From: Methylibium sp. NZG | GTDB taxonomy: Bacteria > Pseudomonadota > Gammaproteobacteria > Burkholderiales > Burkholderiaceae_C | Assembly (NCBI GenBank): GCA_001263235.1 | Contig: LGRD01000018.1 | Span: 62,001-126,000 of the forward strand | Direction of reading: 5' to 3' | Length of the DNA: 64,000 nt | Shown here: positions 8,129 through 17,141 of the stretch, one piece after another | How the letters are laid out: every line of letters begins with the position of its first letter | How positions within the stretch are numbered: position 1 is the stretch's first letter | Position numbers and translations under genes: made by a program | Notes under the pieces: generated by a model | Databases searched by the model: none | Told to the model about the DNA's origin: nothing | What the model saw: the letters and a program-made list of their open reading frames with translations, nothing else

Positions 8129-9235
8129 ATGGCCGGCCTTGAGTTGAAGAACGTCGTCAAGCGCTTCGGCGACGTGACCGTGGTGCAGCAGATGGACCTG
8201 GCCGTCGGCGAGGGCGAGTTCGTTGTGCTGCTGGGCGAGTCGGGTTGCGGCAAGAGCACCACGCTGCGCATGGTGGCGGGCCTGGAAGACGTGACCGAGG
8301 GCCGCATCTTCATCGGCGAGCGCGACGTGACCGACGCGCCTCCGATGGACCGCGACATCGCGATGGTGTTCCAGAACTACGCGCTGTACCCGCACATGGA
8401 CGTGGCGCAGAACATGTCGTTCGCGCTCGACCTGGCGGGCCGGCCCGCCACTGAAATCAGCGCCAAGGTGACCGCGGCGGCCAAGGTGCTCAACATCGAA
8501 CACCTGCTCAAGCGCAAGCCCAAGGAGCTGTCGGGCGGGCAACGCCAGCGCGTGGCCATCGGCCGCGCGATCGTGCGCGAGCCCAAGGTGTTCTTGTTCG
8601 ACGAGCCGCTGTCCAACCTGGACGCCAAGCTGCGCGGCCACATGCGCGCCGAACTCGCGCTGCTGCACGAGCGACTGGGCAAGACCACGGTGTACGTGAC
8701 GCACGACCAGGTGGAGGCGATGACGCTGGCCGACCGCATCGTCATATTCGACAAAGGCCGCATCCAGCAGATCGGCACACCGAGCGAGGTGTTCAACCGG
8801 CCGGCCACTCTGTTTGTGGCGGCCTTCATCGGCACGCCGAGCATGAACCTGCTGCCCGCGCGCTGCCGCGAGCAAGGCGGCCACCTGGTGCTGCACGGCG
8901 CGGGTTTCGAGCTGCGCGCGCCGGATTGGTTGCGCGCCCGATGGAAAGGCCCCGAGCAGGCGCTGACGGTCGGCATCCGACCGCAGTCTCTGCGCGTGGT
9001 GCCAGCGTCGGCCGTGTCATCGGCTGCGCCGTTGTCCATCGACGTGGACGTGGTCGAGTACCTCGGCACCGAGAGCCAGGTGGTGGGCGCGCTCGCCTCA
9101 GCCGGTGGCCCGCGCGTGACCGCCACCGTGCCGGGCGACGCGCACGCGCTGGCGCACACGCGCGTGGGCTTCAGCGCCGAGGCCGACCAACTGCACGTTT
9201 TCGACAGCGACAGCGGCGTTGCATTGCGGGCCTGA
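8129..9235 (+). CDS. sugar ABC transporter ATP-binding protein (UgpC/MalK type, CUT1)
   Basis: A 368-residue ATPase with Walker A GESGCGKST (36-44), Q-loop Q82, signature LSGGQ (134-138), Walker B VFLFDEP (154-160) and the H-loop H192. The C-terminal third carries the TOBE/MalK-type regulatory domain (VGIRPQSLRV, DVVEYLGTESQV). It would energise import with the receptor at 9338 and the two permeases at 11433 and 12308. The gene order ATPase-receptor-permease-permease is complete for a CUT1 system; the substrate (glycerol-3-phosphate, oligosaccharide or polyol) cannot be told. Confidence 0.93.
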   Translation: MAGLELKNVVKRFGDVTVVQQMDLAVGEGEFVVLLGESGCGKSTTLRMVAGLEDVTEGRIFIGERDVTDAPPMDRDIAMVFQNYALYPHMDVAQNMSFALDLAGRPATEISAKVTAAAKVLNIEHLLKRKPKELSGGQRQRVAIGRAIVREPKVFLFDEPLSNLDAKLRGHMRAELALLHERLGKTTVYVTHDQVEAMTLADRIVIFDKGRIQQIGTPSEVFNRPATLFVAAFIGTPSMNLLPARCREQGGHLVLHGAGFELRAPDWLRARWKGPEQALTVGIRPQSLRVVPASAVSSAAPLSIDVDVVEYLGTESQVVGALASAGGPRVTATVPGDAHALAHTRVGFSAEADQLHVFDSDSGVALRA

Positions 9236-9337
9236 ACTCTTCACCTCTTCTTTCTCTCACTCTTTCTCTTCTTTCCCCTTCACCCGGCAATCCCGCCCAG
9301 ACGCTTTCTCCATCCCAGCCCAAGGAGTCCCCGCACC

Positions 9338-10669
9338 ATGCAACGCAGAGACCTGATCAAGAACGCTGCCATCACCGTTTTCGGCGCCGGCCTGCCCTTC
9401 AGCGGCGCCGTCGCGCAAAACCGCTACGCCAAGTACGCCGGCAAGACGGTGATCATCAACATCCCTGCGCACCCGCACTACGACGCCGCGACCAAGCTGC
9501 TGCCCGAGTTCACGAAGGAAACCGGCATCAAGGTCGAGATCGACAAGCTCGCCATCGGCCGCCTGAAAGAAAAGCAGCTGCTCGAGATGGCCAAGCCGCA
9601 AGGCGACTACGACCTGGCCTGCTACATCGTGATGTGGAAGGGCGAGTACGTCGCCAAGAACCTGGTGCAGCCGCTGGAGCCGTTCCTCGCCAACGCCGCG
9701 CTCGCCGACCCGGCGTACGACATGAAGGACATCATCCCGATCTACCTGGAGAACCTGGGCCTGGTCGGTGGCCCCAAGGGCTACCTCGCCGGCCCCGGCG
9801 CCAAGCTGTACGGCCTGCCTTATGGCGCCGAGACCTCGGTGCTGGCCTACCGGCGCGACATCTTCGCCAAGCTCAACCTGAAGGTGCCCGAAACGTACGA
9901 CGACTTCGGCAAGGCGTTGCGCGTGCTCAAGGACCAGTCGGGCATCGGCGCATTGACCTCGCGCGGGCAGGCCGGCCACCAGTGCGTACACGCCTGGCTG
10001 CTGCACCTGAACCCGCTGGGCGGCAGCGTGTTCGACGACCAGTGGAAGCCGCGTTTCAACGACAAGGCCGGCGTGGCCGCGCTGAAGTTCCTGCAAGACG
10101 TGGTGGCCACCGGCCCGGCCGGCATCCCCGGCTACGGCCAAGGCGAGGCCAACACGGCATTTCTGCAAGGCCAGGCGGCGATGTACCTCGACTCGACCTC
10201 GCTGGCCGGCGTGATCAACGACCCCGCACGCAGCAAGGTGGCCGGCAACGTGAGCTGGGCGCTGCACCCGATGGGTGTGCGGCGCGCGTCGCAGTCGGGC
10301 GGCCTGGGCCTCACGATCCCGAAGAACGCCAAGAACCCGGAAGCCGGCTTCTTACTGATGCAGTGGCTCACGTCGAAAGCGCAAGACAAGGCCGTCACCA
10401 AGCTCGGCGGCGCGCCGATGCGCAACTCGACGATGGCCGACGCCGACCTGGTGCGCCAGTACCCCGAGTTCATCGTCTTCAAGGAAGCACTGAAGTACAG
10501 CAACCCCGACTGGCGCCCGATCATCCCGGTGTGGGACAAGATCAATGTGCAGGCGCTGGGGGTCGGAATCTCTGAAGCGCTGACCGGCAAGAAGAGCGCT
10601 GAGGACGCGCTCAACGGCATGGTGCCGCAGGTGACAGCGATCATGCGTGAGGCGGGGTACAAGATTTGA
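9338..10669 (+). CDS. extracellular solute-binding protein family 1 (CUT1 sugar receptor)
   Basis: 443 residues with a signal peptide whose n-region has MQRRDLIKNAA, so Tat export is possible, followed by a hydrophobic core and cleavage after GAVAQ. Family 1 features include KLLPEFTKETGIKVEID, LYGLPYGAETSVLAYRRDIF, FLQGQAAMYLDSTSLAG and the LTIPKNAKNPEAGFLLMQWLTS C-terminal block. It binds the transported solute in the periplasm. A polypyrimidine tract (9240-9285) fills the gap after the ATPase gene. The permease genes begin only 763 bp later, past a repeat-rich insertion. Confidence 0.92.
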   Translation: MQRRDLIKNAAITVFGAGLPFSGAVAQNRYAKYAGKTVIINIPAHPHYDAATKLLPEFTKETGIKVEIDKLAIGRLKEKQLLEMAKPQGDYDLACYIVMWKGEYVAKNLVQPLEPFLANAALADPAYDMKDIIPIYLENLGLVGGPKGYLAGPGAKLYGLPYGAETSVLAYRRDIFAKLNLKVPETYDDFGKALRVLKDQSGIGALTSRGQAGHQCVHAWLLHLNPLGGSVFDDQWKPRFNDKAGVAALKFLQDVVATGPAGIPGYGQGEANTAFLQGQAAMYLDSTSLAGVINDPARSKVAGNVSWALHPMGVRRASQSGGLGLTIPKNAKNPEAGFLLMQWLTSKAQDKAVTKLGGAPMRNSTMADADLVRQYPEFIVFKEALKYSNPDWRPIIPVWDKINVQALGVGISEALTGKKSAEDALNGMVPQVTAIMREAGYKI

Positions 10670-11432
10670 GCCTTCCCGGCGGACGAGCACTTGGAACTGG
10701 CTCCCTCTCCCTCTGGGAGAGGGTTGGGGTGAGGGCCGGGCGGCTCGCATCGCAGCCAGTTGGAGGCGATCGCGGGGATGCCGACTTTCAGCGTCGGCGC
10801 GGCAAAGGCGCGCCCGGACAGGCCGGAGGGCTTCACTTCGGCGGTCGGCTGGGTACAGCCGACTCCCTTCCGGTGCTCAGTCTCGCGGCCCGTCGCAGAA
10901 ACTCACTCCGCGCCCTGCGTGCGCTACGTTCAAACAGTCGGCGACAAGTTAGTTCACGAAGCGCGCTTTGCGCGCGGGCCACGAGCCTTGCGCTCCTCAG
11001 CGCCGAAGAGGCGCCCTCCGACCTGTCCGAGCGCGCCTTTGCTGAAACGTTGGTGGTGCGCGACGCAAAAGCTTCCTCGCCAGCGACGCACAAGGTGGCT
11101 CTTGCTCTTCGTGGAGAAACTAGGACGGTGGCAGCGCGGCAGGCGGTACCCGGCCGGGGCGATTTCTGGGGCGGCGAGGAGCGGAGGGTTGGGGTCGGCG
11201 CGCGCAGCGCGCTTCGTAGACTGACTCGTCGCCGTTGTTTGAACGTAGCGCCGCGAAGCAAGCGGAGTGAGTTCGGCGACACGACCTCAAGCCGAGCACC
11301 GCAGCGCAGTCGCCGTACCCGGCGACCGACCCAGCATGAGCCCCGGCCGGGTACCGCCTGCCGCGCCGCTCTGACCGCTGCGACGTTCTGCACGCACGGC
11401 AAAAGAGCAAGAAGCGCATCGAGCGCGAAGAC
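10670..11432. repeat. repeat-rich intergenic block interrupting the CUT1 operon
   Basis: No gene is supported here. A REP hairpin lies at 10699-10737. An imperfect inverted repeat of about 110 bp pairs 10871-10980 with 11193-11301 (both arms contain CGCTACGTTCAAACA or its complement). A second inverted pair has an exact 26-bp match between 11134-11159 and 11341-11366. Open frames on both strands give Arg/Ala/Ser-rich translations without domain character. The block separates the receptor from its permeases, so it either is transcribed through or carries a promoter. Confidence 0.75.
10699..10737. repeat. REP-like palindrome
   Basis: CTCCCTCTCCCTCTGGGAGAG plus TTGGGGTGAGGGC, 30 bp after the CUT1 receptor stop, at the left edge of the repeat-rich block. 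Confidence 0.8.
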
Positions 11433-12311
11433 ATGAAAACCCCCCGCTGGGTCCCCGCCCTCTACCTCGGCCCTGCCGTGCTGGTGATGGCCGCGGCCTG
11501 CCTGTACCCCGTCGTCAGCGCGTTCCAGCTCAGCTTCTTCGACTGGAGCATGGGCACACCGTGGAGCAGCGCGCGCTGGGTCGGCTTCGACAGTTTTGTC
11601 TCGGCGTTCTCCAACCCGCGCGTCTGGTCGTCGCTGTGGACCACGCTGATGTTTGCGGCCGTGTGCGTCAGCGCCGAGATGGTGCTGGGGATCGCGCTGG
11701 CGCTCGCGCTCGAACACCCAGTGCGCGGCATGGCGTTCTTTCGCACGCTGTTCATCTTGCCGATGATGATTGCGCCGATCGCCGTCGGCCTGGCGTGGCG
11801 CTACCTGTTCGACGCGCAATTCGGGCTCATCAACGCGGTGCTCGGGTTGTTCGGCATCGCCGCGAAAAGCTGGCTCGCCGACCCGACGCTCGCGTTCGCA
11901 GCGATCGTCATCGCCGACATCTGGCAGTGGACGCCGTTCGTTTTCATCATGATGATCGCTGCGCTGGCGAATGTGGACAGCGCCGTCATCGAGGCCTCGC
12001 GCATCGACGGCGCACGCTGGTGGCAGATGACGTTTCGCGTCAAGCTGCCGATGGTGATGCACGTCATCGCCATCACGCTGATGATGCGGTTGATCGATGC
12101 CTTCCGCGTGCTGGAAGTGGTGTACGTGCTGACCTTCGGCGGGCCGGGCGACAGCACCGAGATCCTGGCGCTGCACATCTACAAGACGGCGTTCGTCGGC
12201 CAGCAGCTCGGCGTCGCTGCGGCCATTTCGGTGTTGCTGCTGGTGGTGGTGGCATTGTTGTCGTGGGGCGCGCTGAGGCTGTCCAACCCGATGAAGGGGG
12301 ATCAGCGATGA
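11433..12311 (+). CDS. sugar ABC transporter permease (UgpA/MalF-like)
   Basis: 292 residues with six hydrophobic segments starting at ALYLGPAVLVMAAACLYPVVSAF. The cytoplasmic EAA loop, EASRIDGARWWQMTFRVKLPM, contacts the ATPase. The FRTLFILPMMIAPIAVGLAWRYLF and FGGPGDSTEILALHIYKTAF blocks are typical of the first CUT1 permease. Its TGA overlaps the next ATG by 4 bp (ATGA), so the two permeases are translationally coupled. Confidence 0.93.
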   Translation: MKTPRWVPALYLGPAVLVMAAACLYPVVSAFQLSFFDWSMGTPWSSARWVGFDSFVSAFSNPRVWSSLWTTLMFAAVCVSAEMVLGIALALALEHPVRGMAFFRTLFILPMMIAPIAVGLAWRYLFDAQFGLINAVLGLFGIAAKSWLADPTLAFAAIVIADIWQWTPFVFIMMIAALANVDSAVIEASRIDGARWWQMTFRVKLPMVMHVIAITLMMRLIDAFRVLEVVYVLTFGGPGDSTEILALHIYKTAFVGQQLGVAAAISVLLLVVVALLSWGALRLSNPMKGDQR

Positions 12312-13132
12312 AGCGGCCTGTCGCTCTCGTCGCGGCCCACTACACGATGCTCATCGTGCTCGCCTTCCTTTGCATCGCGCCGATCCTGGTGATTTTCACC
12401 ACCAGCCTGCGCCAGCAGGTGATGATCTTTGCCGAGCCGCTGAACTTCATCTTCACACCGACGTTGGAAAACTATCGCGCCGTGCTGCAGGAAGACAAGT
12501 TCGACCGCTACCTGCTCAACAGCCTGTTCGTCGGCATCGTCTCCACCGTCATCACGCTGGTGTTGGGCGTGATGGCGGCGTACGGGCTGGCGCGGTTTCG
12601 CTTCCCGGGCCGCAACGCGGTGGCCTACACCACGCTGCTGCTGCGCACCGTGCCGCTGGCGGTGCTGGCGATTCCGGTGTTCCTCATCTGGAACGAGTGG
12701 CAACTCATCAACAGCCTGTGGGGCCTGGTGCTGCTGTACGTGGCGGTGAACCTGCCGTTCACCATCTGGCTGCTGTACGGCTTTGTGCTGCAGGTGCCGA
12801 TCGAGTTGGAGGAGGCCGCGGCCATCGACGGTTGCGGGCCGATCCGCGTGTTCACCAAGGTGCTGCTGCCGCTGATGGCGCCGGGTCTGGCGGCGGCCTC
12901 GATCTTCACCTTTCGCATCGCGTGGAACGAGTTCATCCTCGCCTTGGTGCTGACCGACCGGCAGACGCGCACGCTGCCGGTGGCGGCCTCGCTGTTCATC
13001 ACCGACATGGGCGTGGACTGGGGCAAGGTGATGGCGATGGGCAGCCTGATCGCGATTCCGCCGCTGATCTTCACCTTCGTCGCGGCGCGGCAGATCATCA
13101 CCGGCCTCACCGCGGGGGCGGTGAAGGGCTGA
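12308..13132 (+). CDS. sugar ABC transporter permease (UgpE/MalG-like)
   Basis: The ATG at 12308 overlaps the previous stop and gives 274 residues with six membrane spans. The EAA loop ELEEAAAIDGCGPIRVFTKVLLPL and the SLRQQVMIFAEP and AYGLARFRFPGR stretches mark the second CUT1 permease. It completes the ATPase/receptor/permease set beginning at 8129. Confidence 0.93.
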   Translation: MKRPVALVAAHYTMLIVLAFLCIAPILVIFTTSLRQQVMIFAEPLNFIFTPTLENYRAVLQEDKFDRYLLNSLFVGIVSTVITLVLGVMAAYGLARFRFPGRNAVAYTTLLLRTVPLAVLAIPVFLIWNEWQLINSLWGLVLLYVAVNLPFTIWLLYGFVLQVPIELEEAAAIDGCGPIRVFTKVLLPLMAPGLAAASIFTFRIAWNEFILALVLTDRQTRTLPVAASLFITDMGVDWGKVMAMGSLIAIPPLIFTFVAARQIITGLTAGAVKG

Positions 13133-13202
13133 AGCGGGGTTGCGAGGCTCCGACACAATCGGCCGTGCACTGATGCACCGTGCGATCGAACAGGAGCCCT
13201 CG

Positions 13203-13436
13203 ATGAACAAGACCGTCGTTTCCACCGCGTTGGCGGTGTGTGCCACCGCTGCCGCCTTCACCTTCGTTACCCACCTGCCCAGCGCCCAGGCGCAGGCGCC
13301 CGGCCTGACGCAGCTGGTGCCGCTGGGCGCCGCTGGCCAGGTGGCGTGGTACGTCGACACCAACAAGAGACTCGTCGTGATGTGCAACGCCTTCATCGAC
13401 AACACGATCGAGTGCCGCACCAAGCCGATGCCGTGA
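13203..13436 (+). CDS. small exported hypothetical protein
   Basis: The ATG at 13203 has CAGGAG upstream and yields 77 residues. The first 30 or so form a Sec signal peptide (NKTVVSTALAVCATAAAF, cleavage near AQAQA). The 45-residue mature part contains WYVDTNKRLVVMCNAFIDNTIECRTKPMP, with two cysteines that could form a disulfide. I do not recognise a family. It stands alone 70 bp after the permease operon. Confidence 0.6.
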   Translation: MNKTVVSTALAVCATAAAFTFVTHLPSAQAQAPGLTQLVPLGAAGQVAWYVDTNKRLVVMCNAFIDNTIECRTKPMP

Positions 13437-13561
13437 TGCGCTGAACGCGCCGCGCGCCCGCGCCGCAGGGTTCACAGATCTTTACCCCGCCGCCAAGCCT
13501 CGTTCACGGCCGGCGCCGACCATTCGTTCATGGGCAATCGGCCCACATCAAGGAGTGAACG

Positions 13562-14101
13562 ATGGACAAAACGCAAGTGATGCCGGCCGGGGTGCGGCCC
13601 GTCCAAGCCCGTGCCCAAGCCCAATCTCGCGGCCTGCGCTGGGTGATGCTGAGCATGTTGGTGGCCGTGTCGGCCACGGTGGCGATGTCTGCCTGGGCCC
13701 AGCCGATGGGTCACGGCGGTGGTGGCGGCGGCATGATGTTCGGCGGCTCGCCCGAGCGCGTGGCGCGTGGCGTCGATCACATGCTCGACGGCCTGAACGC
13801 CACCGACGCCCAACGCGCCCAGGTCAAGCAGATCGCCCAGGCCGCGGCCGCCGACCTGTCAGCTCAGCGCCAGAGCACCCGCGCGCTGCGCGACAAGGCG
13901 CGCGACATCTTCGCTGCGCCGGTGGTCGACGCGGCGGCGGCCGAGTCGGTGCGCCAGCAGCTCGTCGTCAAGCACGACGAAAGCAGCCGCCGCACGCTGC
14001 AGGCCATGCTCGACGTGAGCCGTGTGCTCACGCCCGAGCAGCGCGCCAAGATGGCCGAGCGCATGAAGCAGCGGGGCGCGCGGCACGACGGTCGCGGCTG
14101 A
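13562..14101 (+). CDS. Spy/CpxP-family periplasmic stress protein
   Basis: 179 residues with a long n-region, a hydrophobic export segment (WVMLSMLVAVSATVAMSAWA) and a Gly/Met/His-rich linker (MGHGGGGGGMMFGG). A helical domain follows with LTxxQ-like repeats: LNATDAQRAQVKQI and LTPEQRAKMAERMKQR. Spy/CpxP proteins are periplasmic chaperone-like sensors that also damp the CpxA kinase. A response regulator and histidine kinase follow on the same strand, so a CpxPRA-like feedback unit is likely. The Met/His-rich linker suggests metal binding, which is inference. Confidence 0.8.
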   Translation: MDKTQVMPAGVRPVQARAQAQSRGLRWVMLSMLVAVSATVAMSAWAQPMGHGGGGGGMMFGGSPERVARGVDHMLDGLNATDAQRAQVKQIAQAAAADLSAQRQSTRALRDKARDIFAAPVVDAAAAESVRQQLVVKHDESSRRTLQAMLDVSRVLTPEQRAKMAERMKQRGARHDGRG

Positions 14102-14392
14102 GTCGGTAAGGTCGGCGGTAAGGTCGGCCGTTGGGTCGGCGGTTGTGTCGGCTCGGCGCGAGCCGAGCCCGCGGGCTCCGATTCGACCCTTGCGCGTGCC
14201 GGCCGGTCGATACCCGCGCTCCGCCCCTCGGCCCGCGAGCCGCCGCGCAAGCGGCGCGCTATGCTGCCCACCATCGTCGCTGATTGCGCTGCTTCTGGAC
14301 TTGCTGCCGCCGCGCCCCGACACCCGCCTTGCATGCCAACGGCTGCACGGCGGTTTTTCGCCGATGGTTCCTGCTCCACCTGCCACCCTGAC
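14102..14392. repeat. short GTCGG tandem tract and leader before the response regulator
   Basis: Bases 14102-14155 hold a degenerate tandem repeat of roughly 12 bp built on GGTCGGCGGT. The rest to 14392 is GC-rich with no supported gene; I see no clear promoter in it. Confidence 0.5.
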
Positions 14393-15109
14393 ATGACCAC
14401 CCGCCTGCTGCTGATCGACGACGACGCCCGCCTCTCGACGATGGTGGGCGACTACTTGCGCGGGGCCGGCTTCGACGTGACGGTCGCCGCGTCGCTCGCC
14501 GCCGGCCGCGAACAACTGGCCGGCGGCGATCCGTTCGACGCGCTGGTGCTCGACCTGATGCTGCCCGACGGCGACGGCCTGGACCTGTGCCGCGAACTGC
14601 GCGCGCAGCCGCGCACGCGCAGCCTGCCGCTGCTGATGCTGACGGCGCGCGGCGAGCCGACCGACCGCATCGTCGGCCTGGAGCTCGGCGCCGACGACTA
14701 CCTGGGCAAACCGTTCGAGCCGCGCGAGCTGCTGGCGCGCGTGAAGGCGCTGCTGCGCCGCGCCGCGCCGCAAACGGTGGGCGACGAGTTGCTGCGCTTC
14801 GGCCGGCTGGAGATCGACCTGGGCGCCCGCGTGGCGCGCGTGGCCGGCGTGCCGTGCGACCTGACGAGCCACCAGTTCGACCTGCTGGTGGTGCTGGCAC
14901 AAAGCCCCGGCCGCGTGCTGTCGCGAGACCAGATCATGGACCTGCTCAAAGGCCACCCGCTCGAAGCTTTCGACCGCTCGATCGACGTGCACATCTCGCG
15001 CATCCGCGCCGTCATCGAAGACGACCCCAAAGCGCCGCGCCGCGTGCTGACGGTGCGCGGCGCCGGCTACGTGTTCGCCAAGAAGCAGGACAGCGATGAC
15101 GGTGAGTGA
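14393..15109 (+). CDS. OmpR/CpxR-family response regulator
   Basis: ATG 14393 gives 238 residues, the normal length. The receiver has acidic residues D9-D11, phospho-acceptor D54 (LVLDLMLPDG), T85 and K106 (LGKPFEP). The C-terminal winged-helix domain (about 135-230) contains LTSHQFDLLVVLAQ, LSRDQIMDLLKG, SIDVHISRIRAVIEDDP and GAGYVF. It would activate envelope-stress-type genes, possibly including the Spy/CpxP-like gene upstream. Its stop overlaps the first possible start of the kinase gene (GTGA). The upstream in-frame extension to 14261 has no domain character. Confidence 0.92.
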   Translation: MTTRLLLIDDDARLSTMVGDYLRGAGFDVTVAASLAAGREQLAGGDPFDALVLDLMLPDGDGLDLCRELRAQPRTRSLPLLMLTARGEPTDRIVGLELGADDYLGKPFEPRELLARVKALLRRAAPQTVGDELLRFGRLEIDLGARVARVAGVPCDLTSHQFDLLVVLAQSPGRVLSRDQIMDLLKGHPLEAFDRSIDVHISRIRAVIEDDPKAPRRVLTVRGAGYVFAKKQDSDDGE

Positions 15110-16698
15110 GGTGGCGCGAGGCAGCGCGTCTGGGTGCCGTCGAGCCGGGCCGCCGCGCCGGGCCGCCCCAAGCAAGGCCCGACCCGGGACCACGCAGAGG
15201 CCCCTACGTGGCCCTGGGAGGGTCGTTTGCCGTACCCGGCGAACGGGGTGCCGTCATCAATAGCCTGTACCTGCGCATCTACCTCACCGTCGTGGCGGTG
15301 CTGCTGCTGTTCGCGTTCGCGTCGGGCCTGCTGTTCCAGCGCCAGATCGACCAGGAGCGTGTGCGCTCCGAGTCGGTGTTGAGCGAGCGCATGGAGGCCT
15401 GGGGCGACCTGATCCAGCGCTCGCTGCCGGGGCTGGACTCGCCGCCCGCCGAACAGGCCGCAGCGCTGAAGGACTGGTCGCAGCGCCTGCGCATCCCGCT
15501 CGCGCTCGACGACACCAGCGGCCAGCGCATCGCCGTGTCCGAGTCGTTCGTGCGGCGAGAGGCCGAGGCTGGCGCACGTGGTTTTCCGGTTCGGCTGGAA
15601 GACGGCCGCACCTTGTGGGTGATGCGGCCGGGCATGCGCCAACGGGGTGGCGGCCAGCGCACTGGCCAGGCGGATGGCAGCGTGGCGGCCACCGGGGTCG
15701 GCGGCGGCAGCGGTGGTGGCGGTGTGGGGGTGGGCAGTTCGCGGGTCGGGCCGTCGTCCCTGCCCATGCCGCTGCCCTTGCCGTTCGTGCCGCCCGACTG
15801 GCAGCGCAGCGTCGGCCTGGCGGTGCTGTTGCTGATCCTGTTTCTCGCCGTCTCGGCCGGCGCCTACCCGGTGGTGCGGCGGCTCACGCGCCGGCTGGAG
15901 GCGCTCAAGCTCGGCGTCGAGCGCTTCGGCGCCGGCGACTTGCGCCAGCGTGTCGAGGTGTCGGGCCGCGACGAGGTGGCCGCCGTGGCCACCAGCTTCA
16001 ACCAGGCGGCCGCCAAGGTCGAGGCGCTGGTGCGCTCGCACCAGTCGCTGCTGGCCAACGCCAGCCACGAACTGCGCTCGCCGCTGGCGCGCATGAAGAT
16101 GGCGGTGTCGATGCTCGACGACGCGCCGCCGGGCTCGGGTGACGCGCAGCGTGCCGAGCAGCGGAACAAGCTCAAGCGCGAGATCGACACCAACGTGGCC
16201 GAGCTCGACGCGCTCGTCGAAGAAGTGCTGCTCGCCAGCCGGCTCGACGCTGCCACCATGACGAGCGCAGCCCCGCTGGACGCCGGTGAGAAGGTCGACC
16301 TGCTGGCGCTGGCGGCCGAAGAAGCCGCGCGCGTGGACGCCACGGCGGGTGGCGTGCCACTCACCGTCACCGGCGACGAGCGCCTGCTGCGCCGCGCGTT
16401 GCGCAACCTGCTCGAGAACGCGCGCCGCTACGGCGGCGGCGAGGTGGAGGTGCGCGTCGAGCGCACCGCCGGCCAGGCCGTTGTGCGCGTGTGCGACCGT
16501 GGCCCCGGCGTGCCCGAGCCGCTGCGCGAGCGCATCTTCGAGCCCTTCTACCGCCTGCCCGGCCACGCCGAACAAGCCGGCGGCGTCGGCCTGGGCCTGA
16601 GCCTCGTCCGCCAGATCGCCGAACGCCACGGCGGCAGCGTGCGCTGCGAGGCGCGCGAGGGGGGTGGGAGTTGTTTTGTGCTCAGCCTGCCGGGGTGA
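15106..16698 (+). CDS. sensor histidine kinase (CpxA-like)
   Basis: Up to 530 residues. The first 48 after GTG 15106 are low-complexity and unlike the family, so GTG 15208 or a codon near INSLYLRIYLT (15256) is likelier. Order: TM1 (about 54-74), a periplasmic sensor with a Gly/Ser-rich insertion, TM2 (about 235-258), HAMP, the phospho-acceptor H321 in ASHELRSPLARMK, N box RNLLENARRYG, G1 box DRGPGVPEP and G2 GVGLGLSLVRQIAERHGG. The kinase phosphorylates the adjacent regulator. Its stimulus is unknown but is presumably an envelope or metal signal. Confidence 0.88.
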   Translation: MRWREAARLGAVEPGRRAGPPQARPDPGPRRGPYVALGGSFAVPGERGAVINSLYLRIYLTVVAVLLLFAFASGLLFQRQIDQERVRSESVLSERMEAWGDLIQRSLPGLDSPPAEQAAALKDWSQRLRIPLALDDTSGQRIAVSESFVRREAEAGARGFPVRLEDGRTLWVMRPGMRQRGGGQRTGQADGSVAATGVGGGSGGGGVGVGSSRVGPSSLPMPLPLPFVPPDWQRSVGLAVLLLILFLAVSAGAYPVVRRLTRRLEALKLGVERFGAGDLRQRVEVSGRDEVAAVATSFNQAAAKVEALVRSHQSLLANASHELRSPLARMKMAVSMLDDAPPGSGDAQRAEQRNKLKREIDTNVAELDALVEEVLLASRLDAATMTSAAPLDAGEKVDLLALAAEEAARVDATAGGVPLTVTGDERLLRRALRNLLENARRYGGGEVEVRVERTAGQAVVRVCDRGPGVPEPLRERIFEPFYRLPGHAEQAGGVGLGLSLVRQIAERHGGSVRCEAREGGGSCFVLSLPG

Positions 16699-16818
16699 GG
16701 TTGTCGTGGCCACTTAAGAATCGGCGGCGTGAGCGGAGAGGCCCGACGCGGGCTCACGTGGCCGAGGCGTCGACCATCCAACCCGCCGTCACCAGCGGGC
16801 TGGAAGAAGTTTCACGCA

Positions 16819-17064
16819 TCAACGACGACCGTCTTCGATCATCTGCCGAGTCAAGATTCCAGTGTTCGCTGCCTGATGCTTGACACGGTTCAAGCGGATG
16901 CGCGCAGCCAACGCCCGTGCTTGGCCCTGCGCATCTGCTCGGGGAGGCATCAGCCGCGCGACGACCTGGCCACGCCGTGTGATGACGATCTTTTCCCCAC
17001 GAAAGGCGCGCTCGACGAGTTCGGACCAGCGGTTCCTGGCGTCGAAGACTTCGATGGTGGTCAT
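16819..17064 (-). CDS. Phd/YefM-family antitoxin (orphan)
   Basis: ATG at 17064 gives 81 residues. MTTIEVFDARNRWSELVERAFRGEKIVITRRGQ is the N-terminal DNA-binding/dimerisation fold of prevent-host-death antitoxins, and RLMPPRADAQ begins the flexible toxin-binding tail. Such proteins repress their own operon and neutralise a Doc, RelE or PIN toxin. No toxin frame follows on either side: the kinase gene ends 120 bp downstream and an rhs fragment lies upstream. It is therefore an orphan or the survivor of a decayed pair. Confidence 0.8.
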   Translation of the reverse strand: MTTIEVFDARNRWSELVERAFRGEKIVITRRGQVVARLMPPRADAQGQARALAARIRLNRVKHQAANTGILTRQMIEDGRR

Positions 17065-17141
17065 GTTGCGATTCCTCGGAAAAGTGGGCGCACTCGCGTT
17101 GCGGTGCGAGACCTGATCCATGTCTTTTGACCCGTGCATTG

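Noticed and set aside
10833-12176. A minus-strand 447-codon frame across the repeat block and the first permease
   Set aside because: Its translation switches character within the block and is antisense to a clear permease; no start or domain supports it.
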